Of a stretch of 64,000 nucleotides of DNA, positions 9,989 through 18,276 are shown one piece after another. The position numbers were made by a program, and so were the translations under genes. This DNA comes from VRUE01 sp963718755. Lineage in GTDB: Bacteria > Actinomycetota > Thermoleophilia > Solirubrobacterales > 70-9. The stretch is from positions 620,001 through 684,000 of the forward strand of contig OY970376.1 in NCBI GenBank assembly GCA_963718755.1, in the 5' to 3' direction. The stretch's first letter is position 1; each line of letters begins with the position of its first letter. Under the pieces are notes generated by a model. It worked only from the letters and a program-made list of their open reading frames with translations. It was not told the origin of the DNA and ran no database searches.

Positions 9989-10776
9989 TAGCGACGGACG
10001 GGGAAGCGACGGGTTGCGGCGGGTTTGCGGCGGGCGGCGATGCGGGAGGCGCCAAAGCCGGCCACCGTCGCCAGCAGGGTGACGGCGAGGGCTACGAGGC
10101 GGCGGCCGAGCTGCTCGAAGCGCATCGTCTGCCAGCCTTCCTCGCGGGCGAGCTCGGCGAGCGGCGGATCGGGGTTGACGACGACCGGATGGCCTACCGC
10201 GCGCAGCATCGGTAGGTCGGAGACCGAGTCCGAGTAGGCGAAGGACTCGGCGAGGTCGATGCCGTGCTCAGCGGCAAACGCCTCCATCGCCTCGACCTTG
10301 CCCGGCCCGTAGACGAACGGCCCGTCGAGTCGGCCGGTGAAGTTCCCGTCCTCGCCGATCTCATAGCTGGTGCCGATGCCGCCGTCCATGCCCAGCACCG
10401 CGGCCAGCGGTTCGACCACGCCGTTGCCGGCGGCGCTGACGATGAAGGTGGCGCGGCCGGCGTCCTGGTGCGCGTAGACCTCGTCGAGCATCTGCGGGTA
10501 GATGCGGGGCAGGATCGCCGCCATCACCTCGGGGTTCATCCGTTCGACCGAGCGGACCGGAACACCAGATATCAACTCCCGCGCCGCCCTCAAAACCTCA
10601 TTCGTGCGCTCGTCGGTGGTGCCGCGCAGGCGGTAGCGCAGGTGCTCGACCGCCCAGCTCGCCAGCTGCCGCCGGCCGACGACCCCGTGCCGCGTCGCGA
10701 CACGGGCGAACTGCATCCCGCTCGACCCCGCCATCAGGGTCTTGTCCAGGTCAAAGAACGCCGCGCCGCGGCTCAT
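9988..10776 (-). CDS. HAD-IB family phosphatase (SerB-like)
   Basis: A 262-residue HAD hydrolase, probably a small-molecule phosphatase. Motif I is FFDLDKTLM (residues 7-15, with Asp nucleophile and DxD-type spacing), motif II is the Ser in FIVSAAGNG, and motif III/IV is YSDSVSDLPML. A C-terminal hydrophobic segment (LVALAVTLLATVAGFGA) followed by Arg/Lys-rich residues suggests membrane anchoring, as in several actinobacterial HAD-IB proteins linked to lipid metabolism. The frame is open upstream, but MSRGAAFFDLDKTL is the natural start, 8 bp after the thiolase stop. Substrate unknown. Confidence 0.88.
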   Translation of the reverse strand: MSRGAAFFDLDKTLMAGSSGMQFARVATRHGVVGRRQLASWAVEHLRYRLRGTTDERTNEVLRAARELISGVPVRSVERMNPEVMAAILPRIYPQMLDEVYAHQDAGRATFIVSAAGNGVVEPLAAVLGMDGGIGTSYEIGEDGNFTGRLDGPFVYGPGKVEAMEAFAAEHGIDLAESFAYSDSVSDLPMLRAVGHPVVVNPDPPLAELAREEGWQTMRFEQLGRRLVALAVTLLATVAGFGASRIAARRKPAATRRFPVRR

Positions 10777-10784
10777 GACATGAC

Positions 10785-11969
10785 CTACGAGCCAGCGACC
10801 TCGATCACGATCGCGTCTCCCTGACCGCCGCCGCTGCAGATCGCGGCGACGCCGAGGCCGCCGCCACGGCGGCCCAGCTCGTGAACGAGCGAGCCGACGA
10901 TGCGGGCGCCTGAGGCGCCGATCGGGTGACCGAGCGCGATCGCGCCACCGTTGACGTTGACGTTGCCCTCCTCGACGCCGAGCATCCGCATCGAGTTGAG
11001 AGCGACCGAGGCAAAGGCCTCGTTGATCTCCCAGAGGTCGACGTCCTCGGGGCTCTTGCCGATCTTCTCCAGCGCCTGCTTGGCGGCGTTGGCGGGGGTT
11101 TTGGCCAGGTAGGGGAAGTCGTCGGCGACGGTGCCGTAGGAGAGTACGCGCGCCAGCACGGTGCGGCCTTCCTTGTCGGCCCACTCCTCGGAGGCGACGA
11201 CGATGGCGCCGGCGCCATCGTTGACTCCCGGCGCGTTGCCGGCGGTGTGGGTGGCGTCCTCGCCGCCAATCGCGCGCAGTCCGGCGAGCGTCTCGACCGT
11301 CGTCTCGGCGCGGATCGCCTCGTCGGCCTCGATCGTGTTCTCACCCTTGCGGGAGCGGACCGTGACGCCGACGATCTCATCGGCTAGGCGGCCGGCGTCG
11401 GTCGCCTCGGCCGCGAGCCGATGCGAGCGCTCGGCGAAGCGGTCCATGTCGGCGCGGGTGATCTCGAGCTCGTTGGAGACCTCACTCGCCTCGTTGATCA
11501 TCTGCTTCTCGGTGAAGGGGTTGGTGAGGCCGTCGTGGACCATCGAGTCGATCGTCTCGACGTGGCCCATGCGGTAGCCGAAGCGGGCACCGGGCAGCAG
11601 GTGCGGGGCACCGCTCATCGACTCCATGCCGCCGGTGACGGCGACGTCGGTGTCGCCGGCGCGGATCGCCATGTCGGCGATGCCGAGCGAGCGCATGCCC
11701 GAGGCGCAGACCTTGTTGATCGTCTCCGAGGGGACCTCTTTGGGGATGCCGCCCTTGATCTGGGCCTGGCGCGAGGGGATCTGCCCCTGGCCGGCCTGCA
11801 GGACCTGGCCGAAGACGACCTGATCGACCTGCTCTGGGTCGACGCCGGAGCGCTCCAAGGCCGCTTCGATCGCGTGGCCGCCGAGGTCGGTGGCGTCGAG
11901 TGAGGAGAGGGTCCCGCCCATCTTGCCGAAGGGCGTGCGTGCGGTTCCAAGGATGACGGTGCTGGGCAT
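10785..11969 (-). CDS. Acetyl-CoA C-acetyltransferase (thiolase)
   Basis: A 394-residue thiolase II-type enzyme that joins two acetyl-CoA or cleaves 3-ketoacyl-CoA. The acylated cysteine lies in INKVCASGMRS (near residue 88). The C-terminal GGAIALGHPIGASGAR and AAICSGGGQGDAIVIE supply the His and the second Cys. Length is normal. The context of ETF, mutase, acyl-CoA dehydrogenase and aldehyde dehydrogenase argues for a degradative role, though a role in short-chain condensation cannot be excluded. A purine-rich site (GAAAGG) precedes the ATG. Confidence 0.96.
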   Translation of the reverse strand: MPSTVILGTARTPFGKMGGTLSSLDATDLGGHAIEAALERSGVDPEQVDQVVFGQVLQAGQGQIPSRQAQIKGGIPKEVPSETINKVCASGMRSLGIADMAIRAGDTDVAVTGGMESMSGAPHLLPGARFGYRMGHVETIDSMVHDGLTNPFTEKQMINEASEVSNELEITRADMDRFAERSHRLAAEATDAGRLADEIVGVTVRSRKGENTIEADEAIRAETTVETLAGLRAIGGEDATHTAGNAPGVNDGAGAIVVASEEWADKEGRTVLARVLSYGTVADDFPYLAKTPANAAKQALEKIGKSPEDVDLWEINEAFASVALNSMRMLGVEEGNVNVNGGAIALGHPIGASGARIVGSLVHELGRRGGGLGVAAICSGGGQGDAIVIEVAGS

Positions 11970-12060
11970 CTGGCGGCCTTTCTGCTCGGTTTATGCCGGA
12001 TCTCGGCTCGGAAGGGCCGCAAGGCCCTGCCGAAACGATAGCGGGCCACCAATCGAAGTT

Positions 12061-12099
12061 GTGGTTCCTTAGTCACGTAATAGGTGATTAAGGAACCAC
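12061..12099. repeat. Palindromic hairpin element, copy 2 (GTGGTTCCTTA...)
   Basis: Perfect 11-bp arms GTGGTTCCTTA/TAAGGAACCAC whose stem continues inward through TCAC/GTGA. It lies in the divergent promoter region between thiolase and pepA and shares 17 consecutive bases with the element at 2534. A terminator is not expected here, so it is more likely a repeat element or a regulatory site. Confidence 0.75.
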
Positions 12100-12127
12100 G
12101 CGATGGGAGTTCATAGACTCGGTCACC

Positions 12128-13564
12128 GTGAGAGTCGACGTCAGCCAGCTCGCGCCCACCGATACCGATGCCGATCTACTTGTCGTCGGGCTCTACGAGG
12201 GCGAAGAGCTACCCGAAGCCCTGCAGACCGCGCCAGGCGCCACCGATGCAAAGGGGGGCTTCCAGAAGCTGGCGCTACTGCGGCCGGAGCAGCCCGCTCG
12301 CGCGCTCGCAGTCGGCCTCGGCAAGCGCGACGAGGCCGGCGCTGAGCGAATCCGGCTCGCCGGCGCGGTCGCCGCCAAAGAGGCGATCAAGCTGGAGGCG
12401 GCCTCACTCGCCTGGCTGCTGCCCGACTCCGACGACGACGATGCGACCGCCGCAGCTCTTGTCACCGGCACGATCCTCGCCACCTACCGCTTCGACCGCT
12501 TCCGCAGCAGCGATCCAAGTGACCCTCCCCCACCCCAACTCGAGTCGCTGGCGCTGCTCGCACCGGCGGATCTCGCCGATGCGGCGGAGGCCGCCCATAT
12601 CTGTGCCGAGGCCCAAAACCGCGCCCGCGACCTGCAGAGCCTGCCCTCGAACGTTGCCACCCCGTCCTTCCTGGGCAGGCGAGCACGCGAGATCGCCTCC
12701 CACCACGAGGGGGTCAGCGCCGAAGTCCTTGGCCGCGAGGAGATTGCCGCCAAGAAGATGGGCGGCCTGGTCGCGGTCAGCCAGGGAACCGAGGAGGAGC
12801 CGAAGCTGATCGTGCTGCGCTATTCCGGTGGCGGATCCGGCCCGACCCTCGGCTTCGTCGGCAAGGGGGTCACCTTCGACACCGGCGGCATCTCGCTGAA
12901 GCCCTCCGCCTCGATGCACGAGATGAAGATGGACATGTCGGGCGCCGCAGCAGTATTGGAGGCGGTTGGCGCAATCGCCGAGCTGGGGCTGCCCATGAAC
13001 CTGATCGCGGTCGTCCCCTCGACCGAGAACATGCCCTCTGGGACGGCGATCAAGCCTGGCGACGTGATCACCCAATACAACGGCAAGACGGTCGAGGTGA
13101 ACAACACCGACGCCGAGGGTCGCCTGATCCTCGCCGACGCCCTCGCCTATGCGGTCGAGCTGGGAGCGGAGCGGATCGTCGACCTTGCGACCCTTACCGG
13201 CGCCGTCCTGATTGCCCTCGGCTCGACCTACGCCGCGGTGATCTCCAACGACGACGAGCTCGCCAGCGAGGTCGAGCGAGCGGGAGAGGCCAGCGGCGAG
13301 CTGGTCTGGCGCCTCCCCCTCCACCCCGAGTACAAGGAGCTGACCAAGGGCACGGTCGCCGACCTCACCAATGCCGCCGCCAAGCGCAAGGCGGGGACGA
13401 TCTACGCCGGCTCCTTCCTCGAGGAGTTCGTCGGCGACACCCCCTGGGCCCACGTCGACATCGCCGGCACCGCCTGGGACGTCGGCCGCCCCTACACCGG
13501 CAACGACGCCAGCGGCTTCGGTGTCCGCCTGTTGGTCGAGCTCGCCCGCGAGCTCTCGGCCTAA
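12128..13564 (+). CDS. pepA: Leucyl aminopeptidase (M17 family)
   Basis: A 478-residue cytosolic metallo-aminopeptidase that removes N-terminal residues from peptides. The two-metal active site is intact: VGKGVTFDTGGISLKPS gives the Lys and Asp ligands, MHEMKMDMSGAAAV the second Lys/Asp set, and NTDAEGRLILADAL the Asp/Glu pair and catalytic Arg. The N-terminal macro-like domain is less conserved, as usual. Start is GTG at 12128; no strong ribosome binding site is visible, so the start is the weakest part of the call. A palindromic element ends 28 bp upstream. Confidence 0.96.
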   Translation: MRVDVSQLAPTDTDADLLVVGLYEGEELPEALQTAPGATDAKGGFQKLALLRPEQPARALAVGLGKRDEAGAERIRLAGAVAAKEAIKLEAASLAWLLPDSDDDDATAAALVTGTILATYRFDRFRSSDPSDPPPPQLESLALLAPADLADAAEAAHICAEAQNRARDLQSLPSNVATPSFLGRRAREIASHHEGVSAEVLGREEIAAKKMGGLVAVSQGTEEEPKLIVLRYSGGGSGPTLGFVGKGVTFDTGGISLKPSASMHEMKMDMSGAAAVLEAVGAIAELGLPMNLIAVVPSTENMPSGTAIKPGDVITQYNGKTVEVNNTDAEGRLILADALAYAVELGAERIVDLATLTGAVLIALGSTYAAVISNDDELASEVERAGEASGELVWRLPLHPEYKELTKGTVADLTNAAAKRKAGTIYAGSFLEEFVGDTPWAHVDIAGTAWDVGRPYTGNDASGFGVRLLVELARELSA

Positions 13565-13571
13565 CCAGCGA

Positions 13572-14174
13572 TCAGGCTTCGAGGATCATGCAGGTGGCGA
13601 CACCGTGGGCGAGGAGCTTGCCGGTGTCGGCGGCGGTGAGGCTTGCCTCGGCGGTCGCCTGGCGGCGGCCCCGGTAGAGGACGTTGGCCTCGCAGAGGAC
13701 ACGGCCGGTGTCGCGGGTGATCGGGCGCACGTACTTCGCCTCGAGGCCGAGCGAGGTGTAGCCGACACCAGCCGGCAGCGTCGTGTGCACGGCGCAACCG
13801 AGTGCCGAGTCGAGCAGGGTCGCGGCGTAGCCGCCGTGGACGACGCCGATCGGGTTGTAGTGCTCCTCCCCGGGCTCGCCGGCGAAAACCGCGCGGCCCT
13901 CGCCCAGCTCGATCGGGCCCATCCGCAGAGTCACGGCAATAGGCGGCGGTGGCAGCTCGCCGGCCACAAGCGCCTGCATGTACTCCATCCCGGTCATCGT
14001 CGCCCCGGCAGCCGCAGTCGGCACCGGGTCCTGCCAAACAAGAGTGCGGCTGCGGCTCGTCTCGGGGCTGGCCTCAGCAAAGATCTGGGCTGCCTCGGCC
14101 GCGGTGCCGCCTTCGCGAGCGGCTTCGGTGACCTTGGCGGCGACGGAATCGCCGTTGAGTCCGGTCTCGCTCAC
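13572..14174 (-). CDS. PaaI-type hotdog-fold thioesterase
   Basis: About 200 residues. The C-terminal 140 form a PaaI/YdiI-like hotdog domain with the signature HYNPIGVVHGGYAATLLDSA, where the HGG and the following Asp line the thioester site. It probably hydrolyses an acyl- or aroyl-CoA. The frame is open for 54 more codons, but a GTG at 14174 preceded by GGGGAG is the better start. The first 60 residues are helical and outside the hotdog domain. The GTG overlaps the stop of a 50-codon frame (GTGA), indicating translational coupling. The operon is divergent from an HxlR regulator. Confidence 0.88.
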   Translation of the reverse strand: MSETGLNGDSVAAKVTEAAREGGTAAEAAQIFAEASPETSRSRTLVWQDPVPTAAAGATMTGMEYMQALVAGELPPPPIAVTLRMGPIELGEGRAVFAGEPGEEHYNPIGVVHGGYAATLLDSALGCAVHTTLPAGVGYTSLGLEAKYVRPITRDTGRVLCEANVLYRGRRQATAEASLTAADTGKLLAHGVATCMILEA

Positions 14175-14323
14175 CGACGTGCTCCCCGGGGCACCGGAAC
14201 GGTGGCCCTGCCTTCTGGGCGTCGGCTCGCCGGATAGTGCAGATCCGCAGCGATCTCCTCCTGCGTGAACGAGATCCGCGGGGCCTTGAAGCGTTGGCTT
14301 TTGTGTCTGTTGATCAGCCTCAT
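14171..14323 (-). CDS. Small 50-residue protein upstream of thioesterase, unknown
   Basis: A short frame beginning ATG (MRLINRHKSQRFKAPRISFT) with a perfect GGAGG site six bases before the start, and ending in a TGA that overlaps the thioesterase GTG. The strong site plus stop-start overlap make translation likely. The product is basic and contains no recognisable domain. It could be a coupling leader rather than a functional protein. Confidence 0.5.
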   Translation of the reverse strand: MRLINRHKSQRFKAPRISFTQEEIAADLHYPASRRPEGRATVPVPRGARR

Positions 14324-14345
14324 CTCGGGCCTCCAATCGGCATTG

Positions 14346-14403
14346 GTTGCTTCAAGCAACTCTCAATGTGCCAACCCTAGCCGACTCGGTTGCTTGATGC
14401 AAC
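14346..14403. promoter_or_regulatory. Paired palindromic operators in HxlR/thioesterase divergent promoter
   Basis: Two sites of the same type, GTTGC-TTCAA-GCAAC (14346-14360) and GTTGC-TTGAT-GCAAC (14389-14403), with centres 43 bp apart, about four helical turns. They sit between the HxlR gene and the divergent small-protein/thioesterase operon. The most economical reading is that the HxlR dimer binds both. Confidence 0.7.
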
Positions 14404-14425
14404 CTTGTGTGCGAAGATCACTCTC

Positions 14426-14908
14426 GTGCTCCGTCACGACTACCCCGGCCAGACCTGCTCGATCGCCAAGGCGCTCGAGATCGTCGGCGAGCGCTGGACG
14501 CTCTTGATCGTCCGCGACGTGATGAACGGCAACCGCCGCTTCGGCGAGCTGCAGCGCGGCCTCGGCGTCGCCCGCAACGTCCTCTCCGCCCGCCTGCAGC
14601 GGCTGTTCGAGGAGGACATCCTCGAGCGGCGCCCCTACCAGTCGAGCCCCGAGCGCTACGAGTACTTCCTCACCGAGAAGGGCCTCGACCTCTGGCCCGC
14701 CCTCGTCGCCCTGCTTGCCTGGGGCGACCGTCACTCCCCCGAGCCCGACGGACCGCCGATGCTGATCGTCCACAAGGAGTGCGGAGGAGAGGTCAACGAC
14801 CGCGGCATCTGCGAAAGCTGCGGCGAGGTCCTGCACGCCCGCGACGCCCGCGCCCTTCCCGGCCCCGGCGCCGAAGCGCGGCAGGATGGACACTTGTTGC
14901 CCCTATAG
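14426..14908 (+). CDS. HxlR family transcriptional regulator with C-terminal Cys-rich tail
   Basis: About 160 residues. The winged helix matches HxlR: CSIAKALEIVGERWTLLIVR, then RFGELQRGLGVARNVLSARL and a wing ending ERYEYFLTEKGLDL. After the domain comes a tail with CGG and CESCGE, resembling a small zinc ribbon. A TTG at 14390 would also open the frame but lies inside the operator palindrome, so the GTG at 14426 is preferred. The last codons and the TAG stop are supplied by a copy of the dispersed 54-bp palindromic element, so the native C-terminus may have been altered by that insertion. Confidence 0.9.
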   Translation: MLRHDYPGQTCSIAKALEIVGERWTLLIVRDVMNGNRRFGELQRGLGVARNVLSARLQRLFEEDILERRPYQSSPERYEYFLTEKGLDLWPALVALLAWGDRHSPEPDGPPMLIVHKECGGEVNDRGICESCGEVLHARDARALPGPGAEARQDGHLLPL

Positions 14909-14934
14909 GGGACACAATGGTTCAATCGACATGA
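14880..14934. repeat. Dispersed 54-bp palindromic element, copy A
   Basis: Core CCCCTATAGGGG flanked by partly complementary arms (TTGTTG/ACACAA) and outer GGATGGA/TTCAATC. Related copies occur at 24655, 25586 and 49123. This copy overlaps the end of the HxlR gene and lies just before the aldehyde dehydrogenase. Confidence 0.85.
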
Positions 14935-14958
14935 CGAGGGACGACCAGGAGGGCGAAG

Positions 14959-16395
14959 ATGGCGACGGCGGCTGAGGTACAGACGAGGGACAGGATCTTC
15001 ATCGGCGGCAGGTGGATCGAGCCGCAGGGCTCGGAGACGATCGAGGTCGTCAACTCGACCACCGAGGAGGTCTTGGCGACGATTCCTGCCTGCTCCGCGG
15101 AGGACGCCGACCTCGCCGTGCGCGCCGCCCGGGACGCCTTCGAGCCCTGGTCGCAGACCGCGCGCGAGGAGCGGGCCGGCTACCTGTCGGCGATCGCCGC
15201 TGGGCTGGGCGAGCGCTCCGAGGAGATCGCGGCGACGATCGCCCAGGAGCTGGGCATGCCGCTGAAACTGAGCCAGATCATCCAGGCCGGTCTTCCCATA
15301 GGCCAGTTCGCGGCGATGCCAAAGCTGATGGAGGAAGTCGCCTGGGAAGAGGAGATCGGCAACTCGCGGGTGCTGCGCGAGCCGGTCGGCGTGCTCGGCG
15401 CGATCACCCCCTGGAACTACCCGCTCAACCAGATCGCCGCCAAGGTCGCCCCCGCCCTCGCCGCCGGCTGCACGGTCGTGCTCAAGCCGAGCGAGGTCGT
15501 GCCGCTCAACGCCTTCATCCTCGCCGAGGTGATCGAGGCCGCCGGCCTGCCCGCCGGCGTCTTCAACCTCGTAACCGGCACCGGCCCGGTCGTCGGCGAG
15601 GCGATCGCCGGCCACCCCGGCGTCGACATGGTCTCCTTCACCGGCTCGACCCGGGCCGGTCGGCGTGTCTCCGAGCTGGCCTCGGCGACTGTGAAGCCGG
15701 TGGCGATGGAGCTCGGCGGCAAGTCGCCGAACGTGATCCTCGACGACGCCGACCTCGCCCAGGCGATCCCCGACGGCGTCGCCAAGTGCTACCTCAACTC
15801 GGGCCAGACCTGCAGCGCCCTGACCCGGATGCTGGTGCCGCGCGAGAAGCTGGCCGAAGCCGAGGAGCTGGCGAAGTCGGCAGCCGAGGCCTACACGCCC
15901 GGTGACCCGTACGAGGACTCGACCCGGCTCGGGCCGCTCGTCTCCGAGGTCCAGCGCGAGCGGGTCCGCGGCTACATCGAGAAGGGCGAGGCCGAAGGCG
16001 CAAAGCTCGTCACCGGCGGTGCTGCACCCCCCGAGGGCCTCGAGCGCGGCTACTTCGTCCGCCCCACCGTCTTCTCCGAGGTGACGCCCGAGATGACGAT
16101 CGCCCAGGAGGAGATCTTCGGCCCGGTTCTCGTCATCCAGCCCTACGACGACGAGGACGACGCGGTGCGGATCGCCAACGAGACCGTCTACGGCCTCGCC
16201 GGCGGCGTCTGGTCTGGCGACCAGGAGCGGGCGATCGCGGTCGCCAAGCGGATCCGTACCGGCCAGATCGAGATCAACGGCGGGGCGTTCAATCCGTTGG
16301 CGCCGTTCGGGGGGTACAAGCAGTCGGGGCACGGGCGCGAGAACGGGCGTTATGCGATCGAGGAGTTGCTGCAGGTGAAGAGTTTGCAGCTGTAG
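14959..16395 (+). CDS. NAD(P)-dependent aldehyde dehydrogenase
   Basis: A 478-residue member of the aldehyde dehydrogenase superfamily that oxidises an aldehyde to its acid. Catalytic residues are intact: WNYPLNQIAAK with the NAD-binding Lys in VVLKPSE, the general-base Glu in MELGGKSP, and the nucleophile Cys in NSGQTCSALTRM. The C-terminal EEIFGPVL and GGYKQSGHGREN are typical. An AGGAGG site lies 6 bases before the ATG. The natural aldehyde cannot be inferred; neighbours suggest fatty or branched-chain acid metabolism. Confidence 0.96.
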   Translation: MATAAEVQTRDRIFIGGRWIEPQGSETIEVVNSTTEEVLATIPACSAEDADLAVRAARDAFEPWSQTAREERAGYLSAIAAGLGERSEEIAATIAQELGMPLKLSQIIQAGLPIGQFAAMPKLMEEVAWEEEIGNSRVLREPVGVLGAITPWNYPLNQIAAKVAPALAAGCTVVLKPSEVVPLNAFILAEVIEAAGLPAGVFNLVTGTGPVVGEAIAGHPGVDMVSFTGSTRAGRRVSELASATVKPVAMELGGKSPNVILDDADLAQAIPDGVAKCYLNSGQTCSALTRMLVPREKLAEAEELAKSAAEAYTPGDPYEDSTRLGPLVSEVQRERVRGYIEKGEAEGAKLVTGGAAPPEGLERGYFVRPTVFSEVTPEMTIAQEEIFGPVLVIQPYDDEDDAVRIANETVYGLAGGVWSGDQERAIAVAKRIRTGQIEINGGAFNPLAPFGGYKQSGHGRENGRYAIEELLQVKSLQL

Positions 16396-16398
16396 TGG

Positions 16399-16522
16399 GG
16401 GACGGGCGGGGGTGCCCGGTGGCTTGCTGGGTTTTTCGCCTGTGACGGTTGCGGCCGTCCGAGATCGCCGGTGGGGCGAAAAAGAGGACGCCGCTGCGCC
16501 ACCGGGCACCCCCGCCCGTCCC
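16399..16522. repeat. Large inverted repeat with 25-bp perfect arms
   Basis: Arms 16399-16423 and 16498-16522 are exact reverse complements and very GC-rich. Inside, TTTTTCGCC (16432-16440) pairs with GGCGAAAAA (16475-16483). It begins four bases after the aldehyde dehydrogenase stop and ends about 60 bp before the acyl-CoA dehydrogenase. It could serve as terminator or be a miniature repeat element. Confidence 0.85.
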
Positions 16523-16580
16523 TTCAGCAGCTGACAGAGCTCCAAGCTTCTTTGACGCCCAAGCGCATACTCTCCCCGCC

Positions 16581-17726
16581 GTGAACTTCGAGCTGAGTGA
16601 TGAGCAGAAGCTGATCCAAAGCACCGTTCGGGATTTCGCCCGGGCTGAGGTGGCTCCCGTGGCCGAGGAGCTGGATCGGGAGAAGCGGTTTCCCTACGAG
16701 ATCGTTGAGAAGCTTGGGGGGCTTGGGTTGATGGGGATTCCGTTTCCGCAGGAGTACGGGGGCGGCGGGGCTGACACGTTGTCTTATGTGCTGGCGGTGG
16801 AAGAGCTGGCGCGGATCGATTCTTCGGTCTGCATCACCATGGCCGCGCATACGTCGTTGGGGACGATGCCGATCTACCTCTGGGGGAGCGACGAGCAGAA
16901 GGACGAGTGGCTGCCGGTCCTCTGCAGCGGCAAGAAGCTCGCCTCCTTTGGGCTGACCGAGCCCGAGGCGGGGTCGGACGCCGGCAACGTGCGGACGAAG
17001 GCCAAGCTGGACGACGGCGAGTGGGTCGTCGACGGCGCCAAGCAGTTCATCACCAACTCGGGCACCGACATCTCCGGCTGTGTCGCGATCACCGCCGTTA
17101 CCGGCGAGCCCGATGGGCGCAAGGAGATCTCGAACCTGATCGTCCCGACCGGCACGCCCGGCTACGAGGTCGGCGAGCCCTACCGCAAGATGGGCTGGAA
17201 CGCCTCCGACACGCGCCCGCTCAGCTTCGAGGAATGCCGGGTCCCCGAGGGCAATCTGCTCGGCCGCCGTGGCGAGGGCTTCAAGAACTTCCTCCACATC
17301 CTCGACGGCGGCCGCATCGGCGTCGCCGCGATGGGCGTCGGCCTCGCCCAGGGCGCCCTCGACGAGGCGATCTCCTACGCGAAGGAGCGCCAGGCCTTCG
17401 GCCAGCCGATCTCCAAGTTCCAGTCGATCCAGGCGAAGATCGCCGACCTCTCCGCCCAGATCGAGGCCGCCCGCCTGCTCACCTGGCGCGCCGCGCTGGA
17501 GAAGGACGCCGGCGAGTCGTTCACCCTCACCGCGGCCCAGGCGAAGCTGATCACCGGCCGGCTCGCCGTCCGCGCCACCGAGGAGGCGGTCCAGATCCAC
17601 GGCGGCTACGGCTACATCGAGGAGTACCCGGTCTGCCGCTTCTATCGCGACGCCAAGATCCTCACCATCGGCGAGGGCACCGACGAGGTGCAGCAGATGG
17701 TGATCGCCCGCCGGCTCGGCTGCTGA
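16581..17726 (+). CDS. Acyl-CoA dehydrogenase
   Basis: A 381-residue flavoenzyme that introduces the alpha-beta double bond into acyl-CoA and passes electrons to ETF. Signature sequences are LTEPEAGSDAGNVRTKA (FAD site) and QIHGGYGYIEEYPVCRFYRD. The catalytic Glu lies in ILTIGEGTDEVQQM, the position used by short-chain and butyryl-type enzymes. Start is GTG at 16581, giving VNFELSDEQKLIQ; the longer open frame upstream runs into the inverted repeat and is not protein-like. EtfAB and ETF dehydrogenase at 4.2-7.7 kb are the likely electron chain. Confidence 0.96.
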   Translation: MNFELSDEQKLIQSTVRDFARAEVAPVAEELDREKRFPYEIVEKLGGLGLMGIPFPQEYGGGGADTLSYVLAVEELARIDSSVCITMAAHTSLGTMPIYLWGSDEQKDEWLPVLCSGKKLASFGLTEPEAGSDAGNVRTKAKLDDGEWVVDGAKQFITNSGTDISGCVAITAVTGEPDGRKEISNLIVPTGTPGYEVGEPYRKMGWNASDTRPLSFEECRVPEGNLLGRRGEGFKNFLHILDGGRIGVAAMGVGLAQGALDEAISYAKERQAFGQPISKFQSIQAKIADLSAQIEAARLLTWRAALEKDAGESFTLTAAQAKLITGRLAVRATEEAVQIHGGYGYIEEYPVCRFYRDAKILTIGEGTDEVQQMVIARRLGC

Positions 17727-17785
17727 GGATCCCGCACCCGGCCTGTCGATTGGCGCTCATCGTTTGAAGCAGCGCATAGCCGCAG

Positions 17786-17827
17786 CTTACCAAAAAATCG
17801 GTATGCCTTACTAAAAATCCGGTAGGC
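17786..17827. repeat. Two adjacent 21-bp AT-rich direct repeats
   Basis: CTTACCAAAAAATCGGTATGC (shown here in two parts: CTTACCAAAAAA and TCGGTATGC) is followed immediately by a copy differing at a few positions. Each contains a TACC...GGTA-type half-palindrome. They lie between two convergent genes, where an operator is not expected. Confidence 0.7.
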
Positions 17828-17847
17828 AATGGACAAGCGGTTTGGGG

Positions 17848-18276
17848 TCAGGCAGGGTGGGCCGTAACCGAGGCGGCGGCGCGACTGACCACTTCGGCGT
17901 GGCGCCCAACCTGCTCGTCGATCCCATAGCGGAGGCAGATCGTCAGCTCGTGCTCGCGCAGCAGCGACCGGGCCGGATCGACGCTCGGAGCGGCGAGTAT
18001 GGCTTGGCGCCTCTGGGCAACCCAGACTCGGCCTGGCATCGCAGCACACTCGCGCAGCGGCACGATGACTGCCTTCGTGCCGCGGCGACCGAACGGAAAC
18101 CTCCGACGGCCACCCCCCACGATGACAACCAGCCAAATCGGGTCGCCACTCTCGGCGTCGGCGTAGGCGCCGGTGACCCGCCCCACGACCTTGCCGGCGA
18201 CGTCGTCGAGCTCTAATCCGATCCAACCGCGCACTTCGTCGAGATCCGGCAGCGCGGCGGGCGACACCTCACTCAT
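17848..18276 (-). CDS. PRC-barrel-like small protein
   Basis: A 142-residue protein whose first 70 residues look like a PRC-barrel: LDEVRGWIGLELDDVAGKVV, GRVTGAYADAESGDPIWLVV, then FPFGRRGTKAVIVPL. Such domains bind partner proteins or ribosomal/photosynthetic complexes and give no specific function. Its ATG overlaps the meaB stop (ATGAGTGA), so it is translated together with the mutase chaperone; a link to that role is possible but not shown. Confidence 0.75.
   Translation of the reverse strand: MSEVSPAALPDLDEVRGWIGLELDDVAGKVVGRVTGAYADAESGDPIWLVVIVGGGRRRFPFGRRGTKAVIVPLRECAAMPGRVWVAQRRQAILAAPSVDPARSLLREHELTICLRYGIDEQVGRHAEVVSRAAASVTAHPA

Noticed and set aside
14731..16545. 604-codon minus-strand frame opposite the aldehyde dehydrogenase
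   Set aside because: Antisense frame caused by GC codon bias; the plus strand encodes an intact catalytic aldehyde dehydrogenase.
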